Positions 33,923-47,364 of a stretch of DNA of 64,000 nt are shown here, in pieces. The DNA lies in NCBI GenBank assembly GCA_032690845.1, contig CM064428.1, positions 59,953,575 to 60,017,574 on the forward strand, in the 5' to 3' direction. The number at the start of each line of letters is the position of its first letter. The stretch's first letter is position 1. The position numbers and the translations under genes are program-made. The notes under the pieces were generated by a model that saw nothing but the letters and a program-made list of their open reading frames with translations, made no database searches and was not told the DNA's origin. Origin of the DNA: Eleusine coracana subsp. coracana. Its lineage: Eukaryota > Streptophyta > Magnoliopsida > Poales > Poaceae.

Positions 33923-36900
33923 TGTGACATTCCTACTGCCTACTTAGGGTTAGGCTCCCCAGGAAATAAAACTTAGGGCAAGGTTAAACTGAAAGTAATC
34001 AAATTTGAATGGAATTCAAATTAATTTTAGAGTCACTTAAACTACAAGATCAAATCTTGCAACATAAGCCATACCCACCAAAAATATATGTTGTATCTTA
34101 TGATCAAGTATAATTTGTGGATTTTATCAGAATTTTATTCCATCATTTATTGCCCCAAATAAATGCCCAAGTGGTTAAACACTATGCCTCTTTGAAAACT
34201 TTATATTCAAATTTAAATGGAACATTTTGAACTCTATCATTTTTATAAAATAGAGCACATCATGGTGAGCACGAATATATTTTAAAATTTTCTATAGGAT
34301 CTATAATTTTAAAGATATAAAAATATTAAATGAGTGCTATTTTGAATACCAACCAACATAAAAATGCCGCGTGGGTCCCACCTATCATCCCCTTCCTCCT
34401 CACAGCTCCGGGCGCGGGCCCGGGCGCCCGGCGCCTCGTCGCCGCGTGGCGACCGTACGTCGGTGGTGGGCGCATTTGGTCGGCCCGACCGCCCTGCACC
34501 CGAGGCCGTCCCCCCATATTGGTTTTCCCCCACCCTCTTTCCTCCTCGTGGCGCCAAATCCACCACCGCCACCACCTCCATTTTCGTCGACCGGAGCTCG
34601 TGGCGCGGCCGCTCCGGCACCCCTCGACGTGGATCCGCAGGCTCAACGCGTGCGCCTTGCCCTCCTCCCTCGATTCCACCCCTCGCCAGCCCGCGAGACG
34701 CCTCCATTTGTCCTCAAGAAATTGAAGACTGGCTACCCATCTCCCACCTCCGCCGCTCGCCGCCAGACGCTCTAGTGAGCTCCATCTCCCACAGACCCCG
34801 CTCCAGAGTTCTCCTTCTCGCTTTCTTCCTGGTGGTGTGGCTCTTGTCGTGCGCGGTCGCCGTGGAACGCACTCCGGCGGCGGCGCCGCCCGGCTCCGGT
34901 GGGTGCCGGCGGTGCCCCACCATGAGCCGCATAGCCCGGATCTGGCCCCTTTCACGCCGTGGCCCCCCGTGTGGCCCGGATTGGCCGGGGCGATTTGTAT
35001 TTTTCCTTCGGTTTATTCATTCTAGAAATTACTAGCAAACTTGTAAAATGCATAACTAATTTGTTATTAGGTATTTTGATATCAAACAAAATTCACTGTG
35101 ATTCTCTGACCATGTACTATTGGGGAAAAAATATCAAACCCTCTTGCATGTTAGTATTATTATCAGAACTAAATTAATTGGGCAACACACTAAATAATTC
35201 AGAAGTAATTTTCTGTAATTGATAAATTAATGATGGTATTAATTCTAGTTTGTCATGCATAAACATCCTGCAAAGTGAAAAGTGATAGTTCTCTGTATTT
35301 TAGTCGTAATTTATTTATTATCATTTTTATTGTTTTAATTAGTTAAAATTATTAACCCCATGCATGTCAATGAAACTTGGACCATAAATTCTCCCCTGGC
35401 ATGTCCTTGTTACAGTAAATCATCCATATGCATTTGATTTCTAGAACAATGCTAAAATAATTAATTGTCTTGTAGCTCTATTATTCTACTTGGCACTATA
35501 GTTTAATTCTGATATTTTGTTTTGGCTGTTATTTGTTTCATATCAAACATCATATAAGCTGAAGGTAATGACTTGACCAGTACACCTTAGTAATGTACAC
35601 TTTACATCTTTTGTTCTGTTATCGCACTCACGCCATACTTTTATATATCATCGTGATAAGTTACTGGAATCCATGAAGGAAATTCACCAACTAAATCCAC
35701 CCTATACCTCTACCTTATATGGTGCATGTACTGAACTAATTGACCCCCCGTTCACTTCTACATATAATATTGATGTTTTAACAGTATTTGTTGAGTGAGT
35801 GCCATGAATCGAATATGGTTCTCATGCATTGCATCATTCGCATCATGTAGATCACGAGGTGAAGCACGTGGAGATGGGACAGGAGCAGGAGCTAGAAGGT
35901 CCCGGTGGTGTTTCGACTAACCAGGAGCAGGACGAAGGCAAGCCCCGGTGCATCCCACTAAGTTTTACATTTTTGTTTTCACATTAGTTAGGGATGTAGG
36001 CTTGTCTGTGCATTAAGTTTATAGGAGTTGTTTGAAAACCTAGTATTACAGTAGGTTCCCTTTACCCAATGATAGCCTCAGTATGGTAGTCGCTCTGCTT
36101 AATTTAGGACGACTATTTATCGAGTGGTATGGAAACCACTCATAGAACAGGAAATATTATCACTGGGGAATGATATTGACTGAAGAAAAGTTTGGATGGG
36201 ACAACAATGAAGACCGGACAGGCAACTAGGTGGAAAGGGAAGGACAACTTGTTTTTAAGGAGGTAGCCCCGTCCAAGTCACCTAAGGCTAGTGATATGGA
36301 CACTAGTAAACCGACGTAGCTTGATTCCCGCAGTGGTTGGACGATATCCCACTTTTCTTTTGGTGATGAAGATGGTTATGGTGGAATGTGGATATGTGTT
36401 GAAAGGAAAAATGCATGGACTACACATGGATGGCTTCGACGGGAGCATCGCATGGGGTGACGTGTACTCGGGAAAAGTAGGACCCGGATCGACCCTGTTG
36501 TATCTCGCGAATGGTTGTCGTACGTGACTCCTCGGAGTGTGCATGCGCTGTGTATTTGGGTTTCTCCTGCAGGATGTAAATCGATTCGAGTCGCTGCCCC
36601 TCACAGTAACAAGTACCACTTGATCGCTGCTCTGGAACGTCGATAGAAGCCATTATTATGATGGATGGGTTCAATACTGCTATATGGAATTGTTCTAATT
36701 GTATTGCAATCATGATTGCTGTAGTTTTAGTGCAAACTAAATTTATTATTCTGTATGGCAACTTAACTTGATGCTAAAACTTGAAAAATAAGGATCCACT
36801 CTTAGGTTGGCTTTTTGGCAACATAAATCCTACCTTAGCCTGTGCATGTCTAGGAGTCGGTTGTAGATGACCATTTTGATAGGTCAGTCTTACTAAGTAA

Positions 36901-37333
36901 ATTAGTTACTCAGGGCGTAGCTCTTTATGGTTTTTTAGATGATCAGGATGGCCAGTTTCTCGACTTTTGGAATGTCGAGTGGGAACCCTGCAGTCCATAA
37001 GAGGAGTACCCTGTTGTTTGCCGGTACAGTGTTATGGGCATGACACTTATCAAGACGGGATCTACTTCTATGTATCGTCGTGAGAGCACGATGGTATCTT
37101 AAGTATTTCATCGAACCATTTCATTTACTATTAAACTATTTTACTTCCACACTTTTAAAACTCTGATTTGTAACTTAAATTCAGATTTATGTAAAACTGT
37201 GTACTCTATCTATGTTCTTGTTGCAACTATATTATTTTGTCATATGTTATACTATGGGGCGTCACAGCGCGTGTTGTCACCCGAGAAAGATTCTAGAACG
37301 GAATCGTCTCCGTGGTAAGGCGGTTCTGTTACA
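33923..37333 (+). repeat. 3' LTR of the Gypsy element
   Basis: A 3411-bp LTR starting TGTGACATTCC after the polypurine tract and ending CTGTTACA at 37333. Positions 34370-35030 are strongly GC-rich and open in several frames on both strands (for example 34364-35035 plus, 34955-34326 minus); this is composition, not genes. Compared with the 5' LTR it lacks 54 bp at about 36290, with a GCTA word at both ends of the missing segment. Confidence 0.88.
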
Positions 37334-39558
37334 GTTGACCCCTATCCTAGAAATTATCTTGTTCCAATATTGATTACAATATAGCACACCCATGAAAAAC
37401 AATTGAAAACAAGTACAATACTATATATAGAAGCTCGACATTGTAATCTGATAACGGTGGTATTTCTCCGGTACACTATCCATTTCGGCCTTATTTTAGA
37501 CCATCCTGAAAAAGAGAAATATTGAATATTTGATGTGAATTTTGTCAGATAATCTATTATATATATTTGTTCAACAAAAGAAGCCATCACGTTCGCTATC
37601 AAGCGCTAGAAATTATCAAGTTAATTGGAGAAAAAAAAGAAAATCATAAATTATCCATCGCTGTCATTATGAAAAACTTAAGCTAAAATACCCAGTCATA
37701 GAATTTTAAAATTACCCACCAATGTCATTATGAATCTTTTACTGAAAGTGCCCCTATTAATATTTTGAACTACCTACCACATTGATTTGAGCTTTTGATA
37801 TAAATAACCTAGAAATTTGAAAACAAAAACAGAACCGGTCGTGCATGGCATCCCCCATATCCCTGCTTGCGTGTAGCATCATGGTTTTTTTTTTCTGTTA
37901 CGTCAAAAATAGAAAAGAAAATCCTACCGTATTGTTACATGAAAAAACTAGAAAAAAAAAATTAAGGAACCATATCAACGTGAATCATTATGCTCCACGA
38001 GGAGAGGTTGTTTTCTTGACATGATGGAAAAGATGAAATCATGCAAATATGAAGCTTTTTATTTCATATTAGTAACAACTTTGAAAGAAATACTACGTAA
38101 AAACATGCAATTTCCAAAAGAAAAAAATTAACCTTAGCCACCTGAGATATAGGTAACTATTCTAACGGTTCCACAATTATTTTGAATTACAGTAAAATAG
38201 GTGCAATTTAAAAATAGCCCAAAATACCATTTTATACACTAAAAATAAAATTCTATTCTGAAGAGACAACCATATATGCATAGAGAACAAAATATTATTA
38301 GAATAATTTTTTAGTAGACTGTTTCAAAGATAGTTTGTGAATCAAATAATATGGTGTTCAACCGGACATCATCTTTTTTTTAAGCATGTGAGCTTTCATG
38401 TTAGATATCAATGCCCCTCTCCATGTGTAGTCACCTGCAACCACATCGTGAAAAAGAATCCACCTCATCACCAAAGAAACTTATCAATTCTATGGCAAGG
38501 AATTACTCAAATATGATAAATGATGACACAATATTTGATGATTCCGTGATGGCATGAAGATAGGAGATACATGAGCGGTGATGGCAACACACAGATATAA
38601 TTCTTTGCATACCCGCCACGACATGTGGGTTGTAGCACTAGCATGAGTACAAAAGTTGTGGATAGCCAATGAGGATGTACCGGCTTCAGTATGGGTCAGG
38701 GTTCAAGCCAAGGAAACACCGCAAGCAGGTGAAGTAGTTAAAACTCTGAGATCATATGTCAGTGAACAAATAGGAAACTTGGTGCCAAATGCTCTAAGAG
38801 AAATGGGTTAATAAAAGATATAAAGTTGTTCGCTAGATCAATAAAACTTAGCAAGCTGATGGTAAATAAACTGAAGTATAAGTATCTCCTCAACAACCTG
38901 ATTATCCATAATATTACTTCTAAGGAGTCAGTTTTTTTCATAAAAATATTGTAGTTTTCGTTGACACTCATTAATGATCTAATTATTTAAATCTATAGCT
39001 TTATAATACAACAAGAATCTATAGTTTTGTGTACTTTCATCCACTTATCCATAGTTTTGTGAAAGTTAGTCAATATATATAATAGAGCATGTGTAATATC
39101 AAAGCTAAGTTGAGTTGTCATGTCAATTTCTACTGACATCATCAAACATAATGATAAGAAGTCTAGCTGCCCAAACGCGCTGGCCGTCGTACTAGTTTTT
39201 TCCTAGTAGCATATACATTGCCAGCCTGACATCTCTCTTAGATGATGAATCAATTGTATAGCAAAACCCACTCTATTGTACTTACAATATCAAGAGATAT
39301 GGTGGACACCCTTGTCGTCATTATGCACCAGGTACAACTAATTAATCAGCGCACATAGCCAACAACAAAAGTGACGAAATCAAAGGACATGAGCAGAAGA
39401 CCCAGCCGAAGACTTGGACTAGCTAAGTCCGGGTGGCTGAGCTAGGTAGCTAATAAAAAGGGCGGCAGAGCTTGTCCATTCTATCCCAATTCTCAATGGT
39501 ATTCTAAGATCTCGGGAGCTGCCCATCAAACATTTCACTTGTTCCAGGCCTCCCAACA
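37334..39558. other. Intergenic, no gene recognised
   Basis: AT-rich flank between the Gypsy element and the first receptor kinase relic. Only short open frames without known similarity. The promoter of the kinase gene would be at its right end; no clear TATA box was assigned. Confidence 0.5.
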
Positions 39559-41525
39559 ATGGCCGGCACGAGCCCTCCACCCTATCGCATTGCTCTCCTC
39601 GGCGGCTACTACACGCTAGTGCTTTGCATCCACGTAGCTTGTGATACGGGCGCTGCCGACGAGCTGCATCGGGTTTCATTTTGGTCTTTCGATTCCTCAC
39701 TTAACAACAATGCAGCGCCACCTGCAGCAGCACCTCAGCCAGATCTGTCTAGTTTTATCCCACCACCCGTGAAATCAGAGCCCTCCACAAAGTTGCTTCA
39801 TCAAGTACAAGTTCCCCTACTTGCTGTCTTAGCCTGTGCAGCTGCGGGTCTCCTCCTCCTATGGCTGCCGCATAAACGCAGGAGACACGTTCAACAAAAC
39901 AATGGCGGCAGCGAGTCCAACGAGCAACACGGCGAGGCTGACTTCGAGAAAGGGGTGACCGGACCGAAGCGGTACCACTACCGCGAGCTCGCTGTCGCCA
40001 CCGGCGACTTCAGCGACGAGAACAAGCTCGGGAGAGGAGGTTTCGGCAGTGTTTACCATGGCAACATCGTCCAAATATTGGACGGCTCCACCAAGCAAGT
40101 GGCCGTGAAGAAGTTCGCGTCGGAGACTTCTTCTCAGGGGCGGAAGGAGTTGTTGGGGATTGGGTAGGCTACAATAGCATATAATAGTTTCTACTGTTCA
40201 ACCAGGAAACCTTACAAGAGAGGATCATGGATCGTTACCACTAGACGCGCAGGCGGAGCGGAAGCGAATGTTAGAGCAGCTCGATCCAACGTAGTCGCGC
40301 GTCGGTGTAGAGGAAGTAGTCGATCACGTCAATCGTCTCCTAGTCCAGCCGTCGGCACCGCAGCAGCAGCAGCGCCTCCTCGCGGTATCCACACGTACGG
40401 GGTTGGAGCACCGTGTGCGGCGTGCTAGCACCGGCAACACGGTTGAGGTTTTGTGGGCGAGAAAGAGGAGCACGGCGGTTAGGGTTAAGGACTGGTGGAA
40501 TCACCTGCGCCTTAAGCCCCTCCTCCACTTAAATAGACCCTTCTAATGGGCCTCGACTAGTTGGCCCATTAGTGGACTAATTCCTCACGGATCAATATCC
40601 GTATGACCCTCACATACGGATCAAATCCGTATTGTCTCTTGGGCATATCTGCAACAATTTCGAGTCCGAGGTGCGGATCATAAGCCGGCTGAGGCATCGC
40701 AACCTGGTACAGCTGCTGGGCTGGTGCGATAGCGCCAAAGGCCTCTTGCTTGTCTACGAGCTCGTGCCAGGAGGTAGCCTGGATAAACACATCCATAACA
40801 ACAGCAGGTTATTATCCTGGTCTGAGCGGTACAGGATAATTATGGGTCTCGGGTCCGCGCTGCGCTACCTGCACCGAGAATGGGATCAGTGCATGGTGCA
40901 CGGTGACATCAAACCCAGCAACATAATGCTGGACTCGTCCTACAACACCAAGTTGGGAGACTTTGGGCTTGCTCGGCTCGCCGACCACGGGGCTGACCCC
41001 CGAACCACCATGAATATTGCTGGCACCGCCGGGTACATCGACCCGGACTTCGTTAACACGCGCCGGCTGAGCACCGAGTCCGACGTCTATAGCTTCGGCA
41101 TCGTCCTGCTCGAGATCGTCTCCGGCAAGCCGCCGGTGTTCCAGGAACCGCCATTCATGCTGCTCAAGTGGGTGTGGAGCCTGCACGGCCAGGGCGCTAC
41201 ACTTGACGCGGTGGACGCGAGGCTTATTCTTGGAGACGAGGCTGACGAGCGGCAGATGGAGCGAGCGCTGGTGGTGGGGCTGTGGTGCGCGCATCACGAC
41301 CCGGCACAGCGGCCGTCCATCGTCAACGCCATGCACGTCTTGCAGTCACAGGACGCCAAATTGCCCGTGCTTCCGCAGCACATGTACAAGCTCGCGGCGA
41401 TGCCCAGCATCATCTCCATAGGCGAGAGCGGCGTCTCAGGCAGCTCCATCGTCTCTAGTGCTAGTGGCGTTCGATCTTCGGCGACCACCGGCACGACACA
41501 GTCGTCCGATACGTTTCCCAACTGA
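39559..41525 (+). pseudogene. L-type lectin receptor kinase relic 1 (lectin domain missing)
   Basis: Part 1 (39559-40150) starts with a signal-peptide-like N-terminus (IALLGGYYTLVLCIHVACDT) that runs straight into ADELHRVSFWSFDSSL, the last strand of a legume-lectin domain; the rest of that domain is absent. A Pro-rich linker, a transmembrane segment (VPLLAVLACAAAGLLLLWLP), a basic stop-transfer (HKRRRH) and the kinase start follow: glycine loop GRGGFGSVYHG and lysine motif VAVKKF. A 506-bp insert (40151-40656) then splits the gene before the helix-C segment FESEVRII. Part 2 (to 41525) has HGDIKPSN, DFGLAR, GTAGYIDPDF and SDVYSFGIVLLEIVSG. Apart from the insert, the kinase frame looks open. 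Intact relatives are plasma-membrane receptors in defence or development. Without the lectin domain and with the insert, normal function is unlikely. Confidence 0.88.
40151..40656. mobile_element. Solo-LTR-like insert in kinase gene
   Basis: Starts TGTTGGGGATTGGG and ends ATATCTGCAACA, LTR-type ends resembling Angela-like Copia LTRs. It interrupts the codons for GRKE|FESE in the kinase and brings in an early TAG at about 40165. The flanks (GGAGT left, ATTTC right) do not form a clean 5-bp duplication, so one edge may have been altered. No coding region inside. Confidence 0.75.
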
Positions 41526-44500
41526 CCGGATCCCGTTGCAAAGGTCATTTCGTGAATATCGTGAAATCATTTGTTGCCATAATCGTGTGCGTCAGCTCCA
41601 AGTGTCTGTAGAGACTCAACAAGATTCTTTGTACTGTTGGAACATGGAAGATAGAGTGACGTAATACAAAATTGTCAAAAATTTCAAGTTTGCTTATCGA
41701 CCGTCCATTCCAAATTTCGTTGCTTATGTGTGACCACAGTGAACGCCTGTTGGATGGTATTATGATGAGCTGAAAAGAATGAATATACCTTTCCGAACAA
41801 GTTACTCTAGAGTTATTGCTTGGTGGCTTATAGGGCGTACCATCTTGCCACTCTTCATCGTTTTTCTATGTCTATGCACAAGGTAACACGTAACAATTTC
41901 ATAGATCTTTTTAAAAAAAGAGCAAGAAATGAAAGCAGCTAAGCCAGGTTAGACGTAGGAACGCCGAACCACGTGCATGTGCATGAGAAAAAAATAATAA
42001 TTGAAGATCGGCGACTTGACCCCGTCAAGGTCTTCGTCAGCTAGCGGCGACTTGACCCGTCAACGTCTTCCTCAGTTAGCTACTACCGACACAATTAGTA
42101 CATGGCCATCAGATGCATCATGCAGTTCTAGCTTTTTGGCATTGCGATTACTGTCAGAGTGCACTGATATTATTGTGCGCATCATGTGGACCATAGCGAG
42201 AGGAAAGCATGGGGAGAGCACGCGGTAGCCATTGATTGAACTTGTGGAAAATGATTGAAGGGCGACCGCTAGAACACTCAACACAAAGATCTGTTCCTTA
42301 TACTTGCTCGCCCTGCCACTTGACATGAGTCCAAGTCTTTGGCCATGTTCATTAAAAAGGATATAAAAGGCTAAAAAGGGTCTTCAACTGTGTACTCTCC
42401 AGTTGTACGTTCAGTATCTTGTTACCAGTGTTTGCTAATACACGACCATTTCCTTGCAACAAAAATAATACATGGCATTTCGAGATAGTAGTTCCATTTC
42501 TTTTGCCCATAAGTAATATTTCTGATTCTCTATCCTTATATCCAAGCCTTGTTTAAGGAAATGTGTTGTTTGTTGGTCTCGGAGGAGATACATTATGCTG
42601 CCAGTTCTCAAATTTTAAGGATATGTTTGTTTTGAGAGGAAGGTTGGATGAGATATGACTATCCATATTTTTTCGAGACAGGATGATCCAAGTTATATGT
42701 TTGATTGAGTGAATATGATGATTCCATTTCGTGTTTGGTTGGATAGATAAAAATAGACAGGACAAGATCAAATAGTAAAATTATAGATCTTATATTATTA
42801 AAAATAATAATTAACTATACACTAATTAATATATCTCATACTTATTGATCTTAAAATGGACTCAAAATGGTGAATTGGTAGAAAAAAGGATTTGAGGTGA
42901 ATTGGTGCTCTTGATAGCTTTATTGTTTGAAGAAGGTCAAAGTACCTCAGAAATCAAACTCCTGAGTCTTGAGGCTGATGTTGATGGAAATCATGGTTGA
43001 GACAATTGTATTTCTTCGTAGTGCTAAAAGAGAAATGCTCCGGACCGGTGGAGCTTTTTTCAATTTAGGCATGAATCCCAAAGCAGGCTTGTAATTAAAT
43101 GATTTTTAATTTTCTTAATCACATTATCTGGTCCAGCCCAACCAGGTCTAAACCCCAGCCCTGCCCATACGCAAAGATCGAATGGAATCAAGTCGACGTC
43201 GTTGTCGTTCCAGTCCTGCTAAGATACCTTCATTCGCCCGGTGGTGGCGCAAGCTATCGACGCTGCGCACGGCGTGGCAACCTGCTCCAGACCATTGTCT
43301 GTATCCGTACAATGATTCATCTGCTCCTTGTCGATACGCACCTGATCCTGCAATACCCGCTACCAGAGTTCAGCAAGGGTAGTGTAGTACTAGCACGACC
43401 TCGCCTTGACGGTGGAGCACGAGGCGGTGCAACAACAGCAACACCAAAACCACGATCCATGCATTGACCATCCAACGTTAGGGGCTGATGACGGCATGAG
43501 GCCATGAAGAAAGGAACGGACGCGGGGTGATTGGGCGAGTGGAATGGCCGGTGATATGCGTGGACTGTCTCGGGTAGGCTGGACTCGGTTGGATCTGGAC
43601 AGGCCGGCCTGGGTCCAGAATTAGGAAAATTAATTAAAGTACTAGTTAATCTAGACTGCTTTTAGATTCATATAAGTTTTTAAAACAGCTCGACCAGAGC
43701 ACTTCTCTCGCTAAAAAAGCATGCAGTTATATATACAACGGAGCCAAAAGTACAGTTTTGTTACTTGTATTCTGAAATATAAAACCCCATTTTATATTTC
43801 GTACAAGAGCCTCAAAATCTCAAGTGTAGAACCAACGAGAGGCACCGTAGCACAACTTTTTTTAGATAATGGAAAAAACAGTTCTGGCTTTCATCTCAAA
43901 GAGACTAGGGCCTAGTTCTTACAAGCATTGCAGCACTTTTGTCTGCACTCGACCATTATAGGAAATAAACACACGATAACGTTTGGATAAATAGAATTAC
44001 ATGGGACCAATCCTATTACTAAATCTCCATCTATAGTGTGAGAAAATCTGCATTGCCAACACCTCCAGGTTTTGGCATGTTACTTTTATTAGCTCTTGGT
44101 CCTCCTCACATCTGTGATGATGTTGCACCCATGTTCTTATCCTAGCCAATATGTTGCCCTATAGAGAACCTACCAATGAGTTTTAATTGGAGAATTGTCG
44201 AACACTGTATTATTTCTACTCAATCATATAGCTCAACATAAAGTTGAAGCACCCGTTAGTGTAATCCCTCTTAGTTTATTGACCAAAAAGATTTGTAATG
44301 GTACAAGGTGGTTGTAAGCCAAACGCAATGTGGACTAATGTTCATAGAAACTTGACAAAATGACAATCAATAAGCAATTGTGTATTATTTCATGTTTACT
44401 ACAAAAACAGCACTTAGTATTATCATGTCAGTTGCGTCTAGATAAATTGTCTTTTGTTAATACTAGTTTTCTATGCAGGTATCACATCAAAATCTTGATT

Positions 44501-44915
44501 TTCAGAGGCACTTTTATCTTCCAAATCACCTTGTTATTCACTATATTTAACACTATTCATAAGAGCTTTATACATAGACTGGATATTAAAGATGTCATTA
44601 TTTGTTATATCTTAACAAAATATATCTCTATTTAGATTCAAACATATATGTAATATTCTAATTACTAGGGTTTGCCAGAAGGCAAGGTTTGTTCCAACTA
44701 AGACTCTTCAGAATGAAATGTTTAGGAACTCCGCACAAACAAATAAATTAAATGTCAATGGCACTCCGCAGCCCGCACTCAAGGACAAACAACGAAAGAC
44801 TAGCAAAGAAATCAGTGGCTCACCTCATACGGGATGTCCTAGGAGCAACAGGTTCGTGTGACATCTCAGTTACTATGGGAAGACCACAACGGAATCAGTG
44901 GGTAAAAGATAACTA
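41526..44915. other. Intergenic between the convergent kinase relics
   Basis: AT-rich 3.4 kb without a recognisable gene. It includes a short tandem duplication at 42009-42079 and sequence around 42610-42750 that repeats TGTTTG(A/G)TTG-type words, perhaps an old MITE. The 3' ends of both kinase genes face into it. Confidence 0.5.
42009..42079. repeat. 36-bp tandem duplication
   Basis: CGGCGACTTGAC starts at 42009 and 42045, each followed by a CCCGTCAA(G/C)GTCTTC core. Two imperfect copies, no coding role. Confidence 0.75.
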
Positions 44916-45588
44916 CTACGATGATCCATCCGTGCCGATGGCGGTAGAAAACCGGTCGCCACTGGAGGCACCAGCAGTACTTGTCAGGCCCGCAGCAATC
45001 ATCGGCAGCGCCACCAGTTTGTACATCTGCGGCGAGAGGACCGGCAGCCTCGCGTCCTCCGACTGCAGCGCGTGCATCGCCTGCGCGAGGGTTGGCCGCT
45101 CCGCCGGGTCCGGGTGCATGCACTAGAGCCCAACGACCAGCGCGCGCTTCATCTGGCGCTCGTCGTCCTCGTGGCCAGGCCTCAGTCGGGGGTCGGCTGC
45201 GTCAAGGATCATCTCGCCCTGCGGGCTGTACAGGTTCGCCACCCACCTCAACAGCTTGAAGGACGGGTCATGCCTGTCCACGGGCTCCCGCCCAGATACT
45301 ATCTCAAGAAGCACGATGCCGAAGCTGTAGACGTCTGACTGGGTGCTCCGCTGGTGCGTGCTCAGGAACTCTGGATCCATATACCCCACGATGCCTTGGA
45401 TCAGCTTCGTTCTTTGTGGCCCGGCCTCATGGTCAATGAGCCGCGTGAGGCCGAAGTCTACCAGCTTGGTGTTGTAGGACGAGTCCAGCATTATGTTGCT
45501 GGGTTTGATGTCACCGTGCACGACACACTGGTCCCACTCCAGGTGAAGGTAGTGTAGCGCTGATCCTAAACCCAGGATGATCTTGTAC

Positions 45589-46786
45589 CTATACATATCA
45601 ATATAATGTACATTTTACATCAAATGAACTAATAACATAAATCATGCTTAATTAGCTTCTGATGATTGCTTTAATTAGCATGTGAGTTCTTTTCGATAAA
45701 TAGATATGAAACATATACTAGATAAAACTAAATAAAGGGGATAATTCAAATACATCATCCAATTGCATGATTAAATTAACTTCTTTTCTAAAAGAAAGTA
45801 TTGAATAATTAAGCTAGTTATAGTTGTTGGTGATATCGAGCACTTGTACAACTACCGACTTAGACCTTAGATATTTGTCTTTCAACCATATGGTACATAT
45901 GACGGTAAGTTTCTAGATCATACTACAATCTGACACACTGAGAACATCATCGACATTTGCTTGGTTTGTTAGCAAAGAAGTAGCATATGGTTGCTTTAGA
46001 GTTTAGACGTGGTGCAGGAAATGAATTTTTTACAACAAACTCCCCCTTAGTTTATTCCTCACACACTAATCAGTTCCCTATTACATATAAACTTCTCTTT
46101 CGATAAAATTTCATTTTAATTTCACCATGTTCCACACCTTCCTACTTACCAACTGCACTTACAACAAACAACTTGATCTATTGGCAGTCCCAAACCCTCC
46201 TGCACAGGTACCAATTGTTGGAAAATTGGTGTTCCTAGGCTAACACTAATTTTCGAGAAATTAGTACCAAACTAGTGTCATATCACTTCTTCAATGGACC
46301 CACCAAACCCAATACTTCACTCTACAACGAGGAGACCTTCACTTTACTTTGCTAACTCAGGAGACCAGTTCCATACTAAAGAGTTGAACCTTTGTTCACA
46401 ACATAAACTTGATACAAGACACACTCTTCTTCTTTGCGACTACAAATCACTACTATCAATATAGGACTCGCCATAACACTACTAGACTCTAAGGCACATC
46501 ATGCCTTCACATATGGTGGCTCCTATGTCTTTATGGCATGGTGCTTTGGAGGGTGGAGGGTATCCATATTTATATTTATACATGATCACTAGGATGTTGC
46601 CATGTGGCAATATTTCATATTCTTTTTTTTAATACAAATATTTCATATTCTTACTAGAAAATATCTAACTCTAAAAAATTCTCATACTTATCCTAATATC
46701 CAAATATTTTCTATTATCCAAAAATAGCTAGAGATTATATACTCGTGTGCTCACAAAGAGAAATTAGATTTTGTTCATCGCGTTAC
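45589..46786 (-). other. Intron of receptor kinase relic 2
   Basis: Bounded by AG|GTAACG at the donor (46787/46786) and TATAG|G at the acceptor (45589/45588), joining WSER to YKII in frame. AT-rich, nothing else recognised. Relic 1 has no intron at this position. Confidence 0.75.
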
Positions 46787-47364
46787 CTCTCAGACCAAGT
46801 TAATGGCGTTGGGCTGTTATGAATGTGCTTGTCTAGACTCCCTCCTGGCACGAGCTCGTAGACAAGCAAGAGCCCTTGCAGGCTATGGTCGCACCAACCT
46901 ATCAGCTGCACAAGGTTACGATGTCTCAACCGGCTTATAATCTTCACCTCGGCCTCGAACTCCTTCCGGCTCTGAGTGGACTCTGCCGATAACTTCTTGA
47001 TGGCCACCTGCTGCCCATCACCGAGAGCTCCCGGGAGGCAGCCCTTGTACACGCTGCCAAAACCTCCTCGACCGAGCATATTCTCCTCCGCAAAATCGCC
47101 TGTGGCACTGGCCAGATCCCGGTACAGGTATCGCCTTGGCCCGGCCACTCCTCTTTCCAATTCAACCTCGCTGTCTTTTGGTTGGACATTTCTGCGTCTG
47201 CTGCGTTTCATCAGGCACAGGCATAGAAGGAGACCCACCACTGTGCAGGCCAAGAGAATGGTTATTGGAGCCAGTACCGTCAACAGCAATTTAGCTGAGG
47301 GCTCCGATATGATGGGTGCACCTGGAATCGCTGGTGACGCTGGTGCAGTTGTTGGTGTGGCCAC

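Larger units (their letters stand above)
24654..37333 (+). mobile_element. Ty3/Gypsy chromovirus (Tekay/Del-like), decayed
   Basis: A plus-strand LTR retrotransposon with, in order, a truncated 5' LTR, a tRNA-iMet primer site, a 1.5 kb leader, gag with zinc knuckle, protease, RT, RNase H, integrase, chromodomain, a polypurine tract and a 3.4 kb 3' LTR. The long TGTGACA...GTTACA LTRs and the C-terminal chromodomain fit the Tekay/Del group. A 1550-bp solo LTR is nested between the RT and RNase H regions. Coding parts hold many stops and frameshifts. No target duplication can be tested because the 5' LTR has lost its first 1.77 kb. Confidence 0.9.

Noticed and set aside
34326..35035. Long overlapping ORFs of 223 and 209 codons on both strands
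   Set aside because: They lie in the GC-rich part of the Gypsy 3' LTR, are open in several frames at once, and resemble no protein family.
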